From NCBI RefSeq assembly GCF_049639735.1, contig NZ_JBEVVA010000003.1:620001-684000 (forward strand): a DNA stretch of 64,000 nt, given 5' to 3'. The translations under genes were made by a program, and so were the position numbers. Positions 49,930 through 59,842 of this stretch are shown in pieces (within the stretch, counting starts at the first letter, position 1; each line of letters begins with the position of its first letter). The stretch is from Elusimicrobium simillimum. GTDB taxonomy: Bacteria > Elusimicrobiota > Elusimicrobia > Elusimicrobiales > Elusimicrobiaceae. The notes under the pieces were generated by a model. That model was not told the DNA's origin, made no database searches, and saw only the letters and a list, made by a program, of their open reading frames with translations.

Positions 49930-52900
49930 ATGTATTTAAAGGCTATTGAGATCATCGGTTTTAAATCTTTCGCGGACAGGCAGAGACTTGATTTTGAACA
50001 AGGCATAACTTGCGTAGTGGGCCCCAACGGCTGCGGTAAATCCAACGTGGTGGATTCCGTACGCTGGGCCATTGGCGAGATGAGCTGGAAAAGCCTGCGT
50101 TCTGCTTCGATGATTGACATTATCTTTAACGGCACCGCAAAACGCGCCCCTTTAAATATGGCCCAAGTTAACATGATTTTTGATAACGCAAGCCGTAAGC
50201 TTCCTTTAGATTTTAATGAGATTACGGTATCGCGCAAAATTTTCCGCTCAGGCGAGAGCGAATACTTTTTAAATAAAGTGCAGTGCCGCCTGCGCGACAT
50301 TAGAGATTTATTTTTAGATACCGGCATCGGCGGCGAGGGTTACGCCATTATCGACCAAGGCGGCGTTGACACCGTGCTCAGCGCAAGCCCCGAGCAAAGG
50401 CGTGAGATGTTTGAAGAAGTCGCCGGCGTGTCCAAATATAAAGCCAAACGTGAAGAGGCTATAAGAAGGCTTGAACGTGTTGACCTTGACATAGCCAGAC
50501 TCTCTGACACAGTCGCTCTCTTAGACGAGCAAATTAAAAAGCTGGACTCTGAAGCTAAAAAAGCCAGGCTCTATCAAAAATACAGAGAAGAACTTAAAGA
50601 AAGCGAGATAGCAATTTCTCTGCAATCCATAAATGAATTTGACTTTAGCATACAAAAAGACTCGGCAGAACTTGAGCCTTTGGTCACGCAGATTGAAGAC
50701 CTGGGCAACAACGTATCCTCCGTAGAAGGCGCGGCCGCCGCGCTGGACCTTAACCTCACGCATAAGCAAAAGCAGCTTAGCGAGTTTAACGAGAAAATTT
50801 CCACCGTACGTTATCAAATAGGCGTGCTTGAGGGTGCGGTAAAAAACTGCGAGAACCTTACAACAGAGCTTTCCGCCCAGCTTAAATATTCCGCCGGCGA
50901 GGGGGAAAGAGGGCAAAGCAGACTTAAAGAACTTTCGCCCATAATAGAAAACCTTAAAGAAAAACTTAACGCCGTGGCCACAGAAATGCTGCCGCTGCAA
51001 AACGCTTATAATGAAAAGTATAACCTAGTCGCCGCCAACGAAGCCGCCATAAAAACCGCCGACGCCAACACGCAGCAGTTAAACTCCCGCTTAATGTCAG
51101 CCGTACAGGCGGAGATGGAGTGCTCTAACAAAATAGCGTTTGAGCAGTCCTCAGCCGCGCATGAGCAGGAAAACTTGGTCACGCTTGAAAAGAGCGGCCA
51201 GGGCAGCAATGCCAATTTAGATAATCTTAGAAACACGCTTATAACGATTACAGATAAAATTAACGCGGGCACAGCGGCGTTGGAATCTGTTAAATCACAG
51301 TTGGGTAACGCCGAAGAAAATATGCGTTCTCTTACCCGCAACAGGACTGTTTTGTCAGACGAACTTAGCGCCGCCAAGGCGCAGCGCGCCGCGCTTAACG
51401 CCCGCCTGGAAATGATACAAAGCCAAGGCCAGCAGGACCCGTACTGGGTAGGCGCCAAAACAGTGAGTGAAGCCGGCATCTCCGGCGTAAAAGGCACACT
51501 CAGAAAAAACATTAAATTTGACGCCAAAAACAACCTTCTTATAGAGGAAGCGTTTGGCAAATATTTAGATTCCGTAATATGCGACACCTTTGAAACCGCC
51601 GGCAAAGCGCTTGAAACGCTTAAAAACAAAGGCAATGCCAGAAGCAAGTTTATAGTGCTTAGCGCCGTACCGGCCGGGCAATCAACAGGTGGCCTGAAAG
51701 ATTTAATTAAATACCCGGCCGAACTTGAAAATTTAATTTCACACCTTTGCAGCGGCGCGGACGTAAACGGTTCTACCGTTAAAGGTTCTTTCTGGATTTC
51801 CGGCGGGGCAGACAATATTAAAGCTCCCGAAGCGTACTGGGGCGAGGAAGAAACGGTAAAAGAAGAAATTGCCGCCGCCACTGAAAAGGAAACCGGCGTA
51901 ACCGCCAAAATAACGCAAAACTCAACCGATATTACCAACGCGGAAAACACGCTTAAAAACCTGCGCACTAAGTTTCAGGAAGAAAGCATAGCGCTTAACT
52001 CTCTTAAAAACGATCTTGCGGCAAGACAGCGTGAAATTAAAAATATAGAAGACTCACTTAACGTAATTTCTAAAAATAAAGAAAACCTGCTAAGCAAAGT
52101 TGAACAGCGCAAAAATACCGAGCGTGAACTTAGAGAAAAGCTTGCCGAGATTAAAACCTCACAAGACAGTGTCAAAGCGGAAATAGAAACCGCCAAAAAC
52201 GCCAGAATAAAACTGGTGTCTGAGGGCGAAGCTCTACGTAATGAAATAGGCTCTATCAACGCATCGCTCTACGAGGTCAAAATCAAGAAAAACAATATTG
52301 AGGTTGACCTTAAAGGCACGGAGATTGAGTACAACAACATTTTAGAAGCGGACAAAAAAAGGCAGGAGCAAATTACCGCGGGTAATGAAAGAATAAAAAC
52401 CTTGGCCGAAGAAAAACTAAAATCCCAGGCCGAACTTTCCACCAACCGCGAGGCGCTTGCCGCGTTAGAAATTGACCAGACCAAACTTGCGGCGGAACTG
52501 CAGGTGCTCAAAAAAGATTTTGACGAAAAAACGGCCAAACTTAACGAGTATAAAAAGAAACATTCTGACTTGCAGATTAAAGTTAATAATCTTGAAAACT
52601 CTCTCACCAACTACAGGCGCCAGCGCACCACCATTGTTAACCATTTAATGGAATCCTGGAACATTACGCCCGAAGAGGCGGCCATGAAGTTTGAGGTAAA
52701 AGAGATAGACCAAGAACGCGTTAAAATGATGCGTAAGCGTATTGAAAACATGGGTGCCATTAACATGACCGCGCCCGAAGAGTACGACGCGCTTAACGAA
52801 CGTAACACATTCCTCAAAAAACAAATTGAGGACCTTGACAATGCCAAGCGCGACCTTAAGGCGGCCATTGCCAAAATTAACGCCACAACAAAAGAAAACT

Positions 52901-53379
52901 TTAAATATACTTTTGACCATGTGCGCAGTCATTTTAAAAATATTTACCAAACGCTTTTTAGAGGCGGCGAGGCGGACCTTGTTCTTACAGATCCTGAAAA
53001 CCTGCTTGAAACAGGTATAGAAATTTACGCCCAGCCCCCCGGTAAAAAACTGCTTAACATAAGTTCAATGTCCGGTGGTGAGAAGACGCTTACGGCGCTG
53101 TCGCTGCTGTTCTCTTTCTTCACGCATAACCCGTCGCCTTTCTGTATTATGGACGAGGCGGACGCCGCGCTGGACGAAGCTAATGTTGAACGCTTTGTTA
53201 ACCTTATAAGAGAATTTTCCAAAACAACGCAATTCATTGTTGTCACCCATAACAAACGCACCATGGAGGCCGCCAAAATGTTGTACGGTATTACCATGGA
53301 GGAAAGCGGCGTTTCTAAAGTTATGTCCGTAAATTTTAAAGAAGAACAAGAAAAAATAGACGAGTTCGCAGCAGCTTAG
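49930..53379 (+). CDS. smc: Chromosome segregation ATPase Smc
   Basis: A 1149-residue condensin subunit. Walker A GPNGCGKSNVVD (about 32-43), Q-loop region, two long coiled coils (~165-470 and ~640-980), a hinge (~500-630 with WVGAKTVSEAGISGVKGTL and FWISGGADNIKAPEAYWG), then C-motif LSGG-type SSMSGGEKTLTALSLLFSF and Walker B CIMDEADAALDEAN. AAGGAC precedes the start at 49930. An in-frame extension to 49762 reads through the repeat and is not credible. ScpA/ScpB are not in the window. Confidence 0.97.
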   Translation: MYLKAIEIIGFKSFADRQRLDFEQGITCVVGPNGCGKSNVVDSVRWAIGEMSWKSLRSASMIDIIFNGTAKRAPLNMAQVNMIFDNASRKLPLDFNEITVSRKIFRSGESEYFLNKVQCRLRDIRDLFLDTGIGGEGYAIIDQGGVDTVLSASPEQRREMFEEVAGVSKYKAKREEAIRRLERVDLDIARLSDTVALLDEQIKKLDSEAKKARLYQKYREELKESEIAISLQSINEFDFSIQKDSAELEPLVTQIEDLGNNVSSVEGAAAALDLNLTHKQKQLSEFNEKISTVRYQIGVLEGAVKNCENLTTELSAQLKYSAGEGERGQSRLKELSPIIENLKEKLNAVATEMLPLQNAYNEKYNLVAANEAAIKTADANTQQLNSRLMSAVQAEMECSNKIAFEQSSAAHEQENLVTLEKSGQGSNANLDNLRNTLITITDKINAGTAALESVKSQLGNAEENMRSLTRNRTVLSDELSAAKAQRAALNARLEMIQSQGQQDPYWVGAKTVSEAGISGVKGTLRKNIKFDAKNNLLIEEAFGKYLDSVICDTFETAGKALETLKNKGNARSKFIVLSAVPAGQSTGGLKDLIKYPAELENLISHLCSGADVNGSTVKGSFWISGGADNIKAPEAYWGEEETVKEEIAAATEKETGVTAKITQNSTDITNAENTLKNLRTKFQEESIALNSLKNDLAARQREIKNIEDSLNVISKNKENLLSKVEQRKNTERELREKLAEIKTSQDSVKAEIETAKNARIKLVSEGEALRNEIGSINASLYEVKIKKNNIEVDLKGTEIEYNNILEADKKRQEQITAGNERIKTLAEEKLKSQAELSTNREALAALEIDQTKLAAELQVLKKDFDEKTAKLNEYKKKHSDLQIKVNNLENSLTNYRRQRTTIVNHLMESWNITPEEAAMKFEVKEIDQERVKMMRKRIENMGAINMTAPEEYDALNERNTFLKKQIEDLDNAKRDLKAAIAKINATTKENFKYTFDHVRSHFKNIYQTLFRGGEADLVLTDPENLLETGIEIYAQPPGKKLLNISSMSGGEKTLTALSLLFSFFTHNPSPFCIMDEADAALDEANVERFVNLIREFSKTTQFIVVTHNKRTMEAAKMLYGITMEESGVSKVMSVNFKEEQEKIDEFAAA

Positions 53380-53392
53380 TTATAAGGATAAT

Positions 53393-54136
53393 ATGAGATA
53401 CGGTGTTTTTTCTGACCTGCACGCCAACTATCAGGCTTTGAGGGTGGTGCTGGATAAATTTAGAGAAGAAAATGTTGAAGGATACATTTTCTGCGGCGAT
53501 CTTGTGGGCTACGGCCCCAGCCCGCAGGCATGTGTGCAAACTGTTAAAAAACTTCCTAATCTGGCCATAGTTATGGGCAACCATGACAAGGCGTTGACGG
53601 ACCCTGCAATAATCACTTTTTTCACGCCGGATTCTATTATACCTATAATGCTGGCCAATAGAGAAATGACTTCTGAGAATTTTAAGTTTATGTCCACCTT
53701 GCCCGAGAAATATTTAGGCACGGAGTTCAGCATAGTACACGGCACATTTTTTGACCCTTACAAAGAATACCTTTTAACCCCGCGCCAGTTTAAAGACAAT
53801 GCCGCCAAATGGCCCGGCAATGTTTGTTTTGTGGGGCACAGCCACATACCTTTTATTATGCGCTCACAAAACGGCGGCCCGGCTAAAATAGAGCTGTTTC
53901 CGTCTAACAGCGATACCGAGGTTCAGCTTTACGACGATTCCCGCTACATGATTAACCCTGGCTCCGTAGGCCAACCCAGGGACGAGAACCCGCGCGCCAG
54001 CGCCGGCATTTTTGACTCTGACAAAAACACTTTTAAGCTTATTAGGGCTGAGTATGACGTAAAAGAAACTCAGCGTAAAATGGCGGAAAAGAACTTTCCG
54101 CAGCGTCTTATAGACCGCATAGCTTTGGGTTTATAA
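53393..54136 (+). CDS. Calcineurin-like metallophosphoesterase
   Basis: A 247-residue phosphodiesterase of the YfcE/MJ0936 type. Metal ligands appear as FSDLHANYQAL (DxH, residues 6-8), GDLVGYGPSP (GDxxxxGP), GNHDKAL (GNHD, about 63-66), VHGTFFD and VGHSHIPF (GHxH, about 147-150), plus NPGSVGQPRDENP. Two-metal hydrolase acting on an unknown phosphoester. Starts 13 bases after smc, so likely in the same transcript. Confidence 0.92.
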   Translation: MRYGVFSDLHANYQALRVVLDKFREENVEGYIFCGDLVGYGPSPQACVQTVKKLPNLAIVMGNHDKALTDPAIITFFTPDSIIPIMLANREMTSENFKFMSTLPEKYLGTEFSIVHGTFFDPYKEYLLTPRQFKDNAAKWPGNVCFVGHSHIPFIMRSQNGGPAKIELFPSNSDTEVQLYDDSRYMINPGSVGQPRDENPRASAGIFDSDKNTFKLIRAEYDVKETQRKMAEKNFPQRLIDRIALGL

Positions 54137-54163
54137 CAGGGTAATAATTTTGGAAGTAAAAGT

Positions 54164-55585
54164 ATGACATCTCTTAAAACAAAATTGCAAGGTTCCGCGC
54201 GCGCTCTGTCATGGCTGGTTGCGGTATCTTTTTTTATGCAGATGCTGGACGGGACCATTCTTAATACCGCCCTGCCCGCCATAGCTGATTCTATGGGCGA
54301 GAACCCGCTGCGCATGCAGTCCGTAGTAATTTCCTACATGTTAACCGTCGCTTTCCTTATACCCATATCAGGCTGGCTGGCGGATTTTTTTGGCGCCAAA
54401 CGCGTGTTTATAGGCGCCATTTTTATTTTTACTTTGGGTTCGCTTTTTTGCGCTCTGTCACAAACTTTGTGGCAGCTGGTTGCCGCGCGTATTGTGCAGG
54501 GCGTTGGCGGCGCGCTTATGGTGCCGGTGGGCCGCCTGGCCGTAATGCGTGTATACCCTAAAGACCAACTGGTTAAGGCTTTAAATTTTATTACTATCCC
54601 CGGTTTAATAGGCCCGGTTGTGGGCCCTACGCTGGGCGGTATAATTGTTTATTACGTGGGTTGGCACTGGATATTTCTTATCAATATTCCAATTGGTTTA
54701 ATATGTATATTTTTTACATACTTTACCATGCCTAAGGTTAAGATTGACACCCGCCCGCGTTTTGACTGGATAGGGTATTTGCTTTTTAGCGGGGCAGTGG
54801 TATTAATATCGCTTTCTCTTGGCAGCGTGGAGGGGGCAAACGTGGGCCCGCAGACGGCGGCAATTATGTTTATAATAGGCGCGTTTTTTCTGCTTGCTTA
54901 CGCGCGTAGCGCCATTGCCAACCCGTGGAAATCACTTTTTAAACCGAGGCTGTTTTTTGGCCGAAGCTTTACCGTTGGTATAATAGCTAACGTTTTTATA
55001 CGCTTTGGCGGCGGGGCCATACCGTTTTTAATGCCGCTATTTTTTCAAACGGCGCTCGGCTATTCCGCCTTAAAGTCAGGCCTTACTTTAATACCCATGG
55101 GTATTACCTCAATACTGGCCAAAACTATTGTGGAACGCGCTTTAAACATGTTTGGCTACAAGCGTTTTATGATTTACAATACTTTTATTATAGGCTTTAT
55201 CATATGCTCGTTTGCGCTTGTGGGCGGCGGTACGCCTTATGTTGTTATACTGCTGGCGCTGGCAGTGCTGGGCGTGTTTAACTCCATGCAGTTTACCGCG
55301 CTTAATACTCTTACGCTTATTACCGTGCCTAACCGCGACCTTAGCCAGGCTAACAGCCTGCTGTCTGCTGTAATGCAGGTGGCCATGAGCCTTGGCGTAG
55401 GGCTGGCAACGGCGGCTTTGGCGTTTTTCGGCGGGCATAACGCCGATATAGAGTCCAGCCATATAATGCACTCTTTTCACTGTACTTATTTATTTGTAGG
55501 CATAATTTCTATGTCGGGCAGTTTGCTTTTTATGATACCGTTTTCTAAAAATATTGTTGACCGCCCCAGCAGCCTAAAAAAGTAA
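54164..55585 (+). CDS. DHA2-family MFS drug transporter (MdtD-like)
   Basis: A 473-residue, 14-helix proton antiporter. SFFMQMLDGTILNTALPAIA (motif D1), GWLADFFGAKRVFIGA (motif A), VAARIVQGVGGALMVPVGR (motif B), and IPGLIGPVVGPTLGGII (motif C, antiporter signature). Length and motif details are close to MdtD/EmrB. The export substrate is unknown. A GGAAG site lies about 8 bases upstream. Confidence 0.93.
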   Translation: MTSLKTKLQGSARALSWLVAVSFFMQMLDGTILNTALPAIADSMGENPLRMQSVVISYMLTVAFLIPISGWLADFFGAKRVFIGAIFIFTLGSLFCALSQTLWQLVAARIVQGVGGALMVPVGRLAVMRVYPKDQLVKALNFITIPGLIGPVVGPTLGGIIVYYVGWHWIFLINIPIGLICIFFTYFTMPKVKIDTRPRFDWIGYLLFSGAVVLISLSLGSVEGANVGPQTAAIMFIIGAFFLLAYARSAIANPWKSLFKPRLFFGRSFTVGIIANVFIRFGGGAIPFLMPLFFQTALGYSALKSGLTLIPMGITSILAKTIVERALNMFGYKRFMIYNTFIIGFIICSFALVGGGTPYVVILLALAVLGVFNSMQFTALNTLTLITVPNRDLSQANSLLSAVMQVAMSLGVGLATAALAFFGGHNADIESSHIMHSFHCTYLFVGIISMSGSLLFMIPFSKNIVDRPSSLKK

Positions 55586-55668
55586 ATATTAAATTTAGTG
55601 AAAATCGTGCCGTAAAAAATGTAAAATATATTAAATAAACTTTTTAATAAAAAGAGGTTTCTGTTTTT

Positions 55669-56190
55669 ATGAAAAAAACTAAAAAAAGCGCAGTTAAAAA
55701 AGCAGTAAAGAAACAAACCAAACCCGTTAAAACGGTAAAAACTGCCGCCAATGATTCCCCCATTCTTAAAGAAGTAAAACAGCTGTACGCGTTTATGCAG
55801 AACGAAAATTTAGGCACACTTTCTTATGAACAGAAAGGCGTGCAAATTAAAATAGTACGCGCGGCCCCTGCCCAAGTTGCGGTGCCCGTTGCGGTAGGCG
55901 GCCAGGCCACAGGCACGGCGCAGGCCTGCAGCGTAGCCACACCTGAATATAAACAGGTAATCAAATCCCCATTAATGGGTATATTTTTTAGAGGGTCAAC
56001 CCCAAGCGCGGCGCCTTTTATAAGAGAAGGCCAGTCAGTTAAAGCAGGCGACGTTGTGTGCTTAATAGAAGCCATGAAAGTATTTAACGAAGTTAAGGCT
56101 GATTCTGACTGTGTAATCAAAAAAGTTTTGGTAGAAAACGGCAAGCCCATTAAAGCGGGCGACCCGCTGTTTGCCATAGAAAAGATTTAA
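55669..56190 (+). CDS. accB: Biotin carboxyl carrier protein of acetyl-CoA carboxylase
   Basis: A 173-residue BCCP. A Lys/Ala-rich start, a family N-terminal helix (LKEVKQLYAFMQNENLGTLSYEQKGVQIKI split), a linker, and the biotinyl domain (~98-173) with the thumb region FFRGSTPSAAPFIREGQSV and the biotinylation site IEAMKVFNEV. The thumb marks it as AccB rather than a lipoyl domain. AccC is not adjacent, which is unusual. AAAGAGG upstream. Confidence 0.94.
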   Translation: MKKTKKSAVKKAVKKQTKPVKTVKTAANDSPILKEVKQLYAFMQNENLGTLSYEQKGVQIKIVRAAPAQVAVPVAVGGQATGTAQACSVATPEYKQVIKSPLMGIFFRGSTPSAAPFIREGQSVKAGDVVCLIEAMKVFNEVKADSDCVIKKVLVENGKPIKAGDPLFAIEKI

Positions 56191-56192
56191 TT

Positions 56193-56390
56193 ATGACAGA
56201 AAATATTAAAGAAAACGCGGCTAACATACTGTCTTTTGTAAAAGAAAGAGGCGCCGCCACGGCGTGGGATATTAAGCTGCATTTCCGTTTTTCAAGTTCT
56301 ATGCTTTATTTAGCCTTAGGCGCTTTAGCGGCCGAGGGTAAAATAGATATTACCCAGCAAGGTTTGGATTACAAAATAACAGTTTTATAA
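56193..56390 (+). CDS. Small winged-helix protein
   Basis: A 65-residue protein with pattern helix-helix-turn-helix-wing: NAANILSFVKERGAATAWDIKLHFRFSSSMLYLALGALAAEGKIDI (split around AATAWDIKLHF). It resembles the DUF2582-type wHTH proteins of unknown role. It starts 2 bases after accB stops, so it is translated with it and might regulate that operon. Confidence 0.75.
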   Translation: MTENIKENAANILSFVKERGAATAWDIKLHFRFSSSMLYLALGALAAEGKIDITQQGLDYKITVL

Positions 56391-56448
56391 GCTATTGCTT
56401 TTTATGTTTGTAAAGTTTACACTGAGTATATTACACAGGGAGGATGTT

Positions 56449-56688
56449 ATGAAAAAATTTTTAGTATTAAGTGCGGCAGTTTTAGCTTTGGCAGCTTGTT
56501 CCGGCAGCAGCAGCGAGACGTCCTCCAACAACAATAAATACCAGCCTTTGGTGGTAGACCAGGAATTTGACAGGGTCGAAGCGCCTAAAATGGACTATGA
56601 CACAGATGTAAGCTACGAAGCGCAGCTTAAGTCGTCGGGCACATTTGTAAAAGGTACCAAAGGCAAAACCACCAAAAAGAGCAAATAA
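56449..56688 (+). CDS. Small lipoprotein
   Basis: A 79-residue protein with lipobox VLALAAC (Cys17) followed by a Ser-rich linker and a short polar body (YQPLVVDQEFDRVEAPKMD), ending in a basic tail (GTKGKTTKKSK). No domain known. GGGAGG at 56438-56443 sets the start. It overlaps nadA by TAATG. Confidence 0.8.
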   Translation: MKKFLVLSAAVLALAACSGSSSETSSNNNKYQPLVVDQEFDRVEAPKMDYDTDVSYEAQLKSSGTFVKGTKGKTTKKSK

Positions 56689-57716
56689 TGACAACCGAGG
56701 ATATTAAAAAAGAATCAGACCGCCTGTACGGGGAACTGAAAAATATCTCTATACGCCCGGGCGTTAAATGGGCCGCGCAAGACTGCGCCGCCATTGCCCC
56801 GTACACCTTAGAAATTAACCGTCTTAAAAAAGAAACCAATTCCATCATTCTCGCTCATTCCTACACCAACCCCGAAATTATGTACGGCGTTGCCGATATT
56901 ATTGGCGATTCTTACGCTTTAAGCATGGCGGCGGCCGAGGCTAAAGAAGATAATATTATCTTTGCGGGCGTCTGGTTCATGGCTGAAACCGCCAAAATTA
57001 TCAGCCCCAATAAAAATGTTTTTATACCCGCCGGCCACGCCGGCTGCACACTGGCCGACGCTATGACTGGCGAAGACCTGGTAAAATTTAAAGCTGCGTA
57101 CCCCGGCGTACCGGTAATGTGTTATATAAACAGCTCGGCCGATGTTAAGGCCGAGAGCGATGTCTGCGTAACCTCAGCCAATGTTTACGATATCGCGGCC
57201 AAAATGCCCGGCGATAAACTTATTTTTGTGCCCGACATGTTAATGGCGGAAAATTTACAGGCTGAGCTTAACCGCCGCGGCGTAAAAAAAGAAATTATTT
57301 CTACAGGCGGCTCTTGCTGTGTGCACGATAAATACACGGCCCAGCACGTTAAATATTTGCGTGACAATTACCCCGGCATAAAAGTAATGATACACCCCGA
57401 GGCCAAAATAGAAGTGTGTGAACTGTGCGACTATGTGGGCGGTACCGGCGGCATGCTAAAATATGTGGCAAACTCTGAGGATAAAGTTTTTGGCCTGCTT
57501 ACGGAAGTTGGCCTGGTAAACAGGCTGGAGCATGACAACCCCGGTAAAACTTTTATATGGAACCAAGGCACCTGCGCTTATATGAAGAGGAACACGCTGG
57601 TAAACACGCTTACCGCGCTTAAGGCGCCCACCCCGCAGCAAATTGTGGAAGTGCCCGCCGACATTGCCAAAAAAGCGGCGGCCTGCATAGACAAAATGTT
57701 TGAAATGACAAAATAG
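56688..57716 (+). CDS. nadA: Quinolinate synthase A
   Basis: A 342-residue [4Fe-4S] enzyme condensing iminoaspartate with DHAP in NAD synthesis. ILAHSYTNPEIMYGVADIIGDSYALS (split: HSYTNPE, VADIIGDSYALS), the cluster Cys in AGCTLADA (about 115), GGSCCVHDKY (about 205) and WNQGTCAYM (about 291), and HPEAKIEVCELCDYVGGTGGM. No nadB appears in the window, so iminoaspartate may come from an aspartate dehydrogenase or a distant NadB. nadC follows 8 bases later. Confidence 0.96.
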   Translation: MTTEDIKKESDRLYGELKNISIRPGVKWAAQDCAAIAPYTLEINRLKKETNSIILAHSYTNPEIMYGVADIIGDSYALSMAAAEAKEDNIIFAGVWFMAETAKIISPNKNVFIPAGHAGCTLADAMTGEDLVKFKAAYPGVPVMCYINSSADVKAESDVCVTSANVYDIAAKMPGDKLIFVPDMLMAENLQAELNRRGVKKEIISTGGSCCVHDKYTAQHVKYLRDNYPGIKVMIHPEAKIEVCELCDYVGGTGGMLKYVANSEDKVFGLLTEVGLVNRLEHDNPGKTFIWNQGTCAYMKRNTLVNTLTALKAPTPQQIVEVPADIAKKAAACIDKMFEMTK

Positions 57717-57724
57717 AGGTTTTT

Positions 57725-58552
57725 ATGATAGATAAACTTATAGTACTTGCCTTAGAAGAAGACTTAGGCCTAGGCGACATAACGTCAGACAATATTTTTA
57801 CCGCTAACGACGAAGCGCTGGCTGAGATTATAGCTAAAGAAGACCTTGTGCTCTGCGGCATGGACGTAGCCAAAGACACATTTAATTATGTGGACCCAAC
57901 CTTAAAATTTATCCCCTTAAAAAAAGACGGCGACCTTGTAAAAAAAGGCGAGCGCGTGCTGGAGCTGGACGGCAAAACGCTTAGCATACTTCGCGCGGAA
58001 AGAGTGGCGCTTAACTTTATGCAGCGCATGAGCGGCATTGCCACAGCGTCTAAAGAATTTGCGGGCATCGCAAAAAAATACAATGTTATGGTGGTGGATA
58101 CCCGCAAAAGTTTGCCCGGTATGCGTAAGTTAGATAAGTACGCCGTACGCACAGGCGGCGCCAGAAACCACCGCATGAGCTTGTCTGACAGCGTGTTAAT
58201 AAAAGATAACCACATAGCCGCCGCAGGTTCTATAACAGCGGCCGTTACCCGTATAAAAGACCGCATAGGCCACACCCCTAAAATAGAAGTGGAAACAACC
58301 AATTTAGATGAAGTAAAAGAAGCTTTGGCATGCAAAGCTGATATAATAATGTTAGACAACATGACCCCGGCGCAAATAACCGAGGCCGTTAAAGTAATAA
58401 ACGGCGCGGCCATAGCGGAAGTTTCCGGCGGCGTTAACAGAACTAACTTAGAGGATTACTGCAAAGCGGGCGCCCCGGTAATATCAGTGGGTGCTCTCAC
58501 ACACTCTGTCCCCGCTAAAGACTTAAGCCTTAAAATTACAAAGTACAAATAA
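57725..58552 (+). CDS. nadC: Nicotinate-nucleotide diphosphorylase (carboxylating)
   Basis: A 275-residue type II phosphoribosyltransferase converting quinolinate and PRPP to nicotinate mononucleotide. LEEDLGLGDITSD, RVALNFMQRMSGIAT, DTRKSLPGMRKLDKYAVRTGG (quinolinate-binding Arg/Lys), NHRMSLSDSVLIKDNH, VEVETTNLDEV, MLDNMTP and EVSGGVN are intact. Forms an operon with nadA. Confidence 0.97.
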   Translation: MIDKLIVLALEEDLGLGDITSDNIFTANDEALAEIIAKEDLVLCGMDVAKDTFNYVDPTLKFIPLKKDGDLVKKGERVLELDGKTLSILRAERVALNFMQRMSGIATASKEFAGIAKKYNVMVVDTRKSLPGMRKLDKYAVRTGGARNHRMSLSDSVLIKDNHIAAAGSITAAVTRIKDRIGHTPKIEVETTNLDEVKEALACKADIIMLDNMTPAQITEAVKVINGAAIAEVSGGVNRTNLEDYCKAGAPVISVGALTHSVPAKDLSLKITKYK

Positions 58553-58573
58553 CAGTAAATAGGAGGAGAAAGC

Positions 58574-59782
58574 ATGAAAGACTATTCACACTTATACTCG
58601 GATGTGGTGAAACGCGCTAAAGCCTCTGTAATAAGAGAACTTTTAAAAATGACGGGCGACCCTGAAATAATTTCTTTTGCCGGCGGCCTGCCGGACCCTA
58701 CCGCATTCCCCTATGAAAAAGTACAGGAAGTATTTTGCGAAGTTTTAAAAAACGACGGCAAACGCGCACTGCAATACGGCGCGACAGAGGGCAGCCACAA
58801 GCTTAAAGCGCAGCTGGTAAAATGGCTAAAAGCTGAAGAAGATATAGATTTAGAAGATAAAAATATTATTATAACCTCAGCCTCTCAGCAGGCGCTGGAT
58901 ATGGTGGGCCGCATATTTATTAACCCCGGCGACCATATTGTGGTAACCAACCCGTCTTACCTGGGCGCTTTGCAGGCGTTTAACTCCTGCGCCGCCGCTA
59001 TGGTAGGCGCCGACACCGACGATGACGGCGTTATCCCCGAAAGTTTAGAGGCCTGCCTGGCCAAGTTAAAGGCGGAGGGGAAAGTATGTAAATTTGTTTA
59101 CCTTATACCTGATTTTCAAAACCCAACCGGCACCACTATCGGGCAGGACCGCAGGGTAAAAATACTTGAGATTATTAAAAAGTATAACACCATTTTAATA
59201 GAAGACTCGCCCTACAGGCAGGTACGTTTTGAAGGGACCGCGCCGGACACTTTTTATAAACTTGATAAGGGTGAGGGCAATGTAATTACACTGTTTACAT
59301 TCTCCAAAACATTTGTGCCGGGCTTTAGGCTTGGCTACGTTGCGGGCGATGAGAATGTGATAAGGCAGTTTACTATCTTAAAACAGTCTATGGACCTTTG
59401 CACGCCTGAAGTGCTGCAGCTTGCCACGGCAAAATATATGGAAAAGGGTTACCTTAAAACACACATAAATCACGTTGTTGCCATATATAAAGAAAAGTTG
59501 GGTATTATGCTGGGATGCCTTGAAGAATATATGCCAAAGGGTGTAAAGTGGACGCGCCCGCAGGGCGGGTTGTTTTTGTGGGTAGAAGTGCCCGCGAATA
59601 TTGATACTGAAAAAATGTTTCCCACGGCCATTAAAAATAAGGTGGCATATGTGATAGGCTCGGCCTTTTACTACGACGGTAATGTTAAAAATAATATGCG
59701 CCTTAACTTCTCGTACGCCACGCATGATGAGATACGCGAGGGCATTAAACGCTTGGCCGCCACAATTAAAGACAGTATGTAA
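58574..59782 (+). CDS. Class I/II PLP aminotransferase (2-aminoadipate/aromatic type)
   Basis: A 402-residue fold-type I enzyme. ISFAGGLPDPTAFP (substrate-binding), LQYGATEGSHKLK, TSASQQALDMVGRIFINPGD, PDFQNPTGTTI (Asn/Pro), EDSPYRQVRFEG (Asp holding the PLP nitrogen, Tyr), FTFSKTFVPGFRLGYVAG (the PLP Lys in SKT) and RLNFSYA (carboxylate Arg). Closest to the LysN/MocR-related single-domain aminotransferases. Its AGGAGG site is 7 bases upstream. Confidence 0.93.
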   Translation: MKDYSHLYSDVVKRAKASVIRELLKMTGDPEIISFAGGLPDPTAFPYEKVQEVFCEVLKNDGKRALQYGATEGSHKLKAQLVKWLKAEEDIDLEDKNIIITSASQQALDMVGRIFINPGDHIVVTNPSYLGALQAFNSCAAAMVGADTDDDGVIPESLEACLAKLKAEGKVCKFVYLIPDFQNPTGTTIGQDRRVKILEIIKKYNTILIEDSPYRQVRFEGTAPDTFYKLDKGEGNVITLFTFSKTFVPGFRLGYVAGDENVIRQFTILKQSMDLCTPEVLQLATAKYMEKGYLKTHINHVVAIYKEKLGIMLGCLEEYMPKGVKWTRPQGGLFLWVEVPANIDTEKMFPTAIKNKVAYVIGSAFYYDGNVKNNMRLNFSYATHDEIREGIKRLAATIKDSM

Positions 59783-59794
59783 TTTGAATGTAAA

Positions 59795-59830
59795 TAAAAA
59801 GCCCCTTGGCCTATGCCAAGGGGCTTTTTT
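59795..59830. terminator. Bidirectional terminator
   Basis: AAAAAGCCCCTTGGC/GCCAAGGGGCTTTTT with a CTAT loop; ends the aminotransferase gene and the convergent pilin. Confidence 0.93.
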
Positions 59831-59842
59831 GTTAGCAAAATA

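Noticed and set aside
51006..51968. Long minus-strand reading frame (320 codons) inside smc
   Set aside because: It is antisense to the coiled coil of a clear smc gene, Ser/Leu-rich with no domain, and has no ribosome site. Long antisense frames here come from the codon bias of the real gene.
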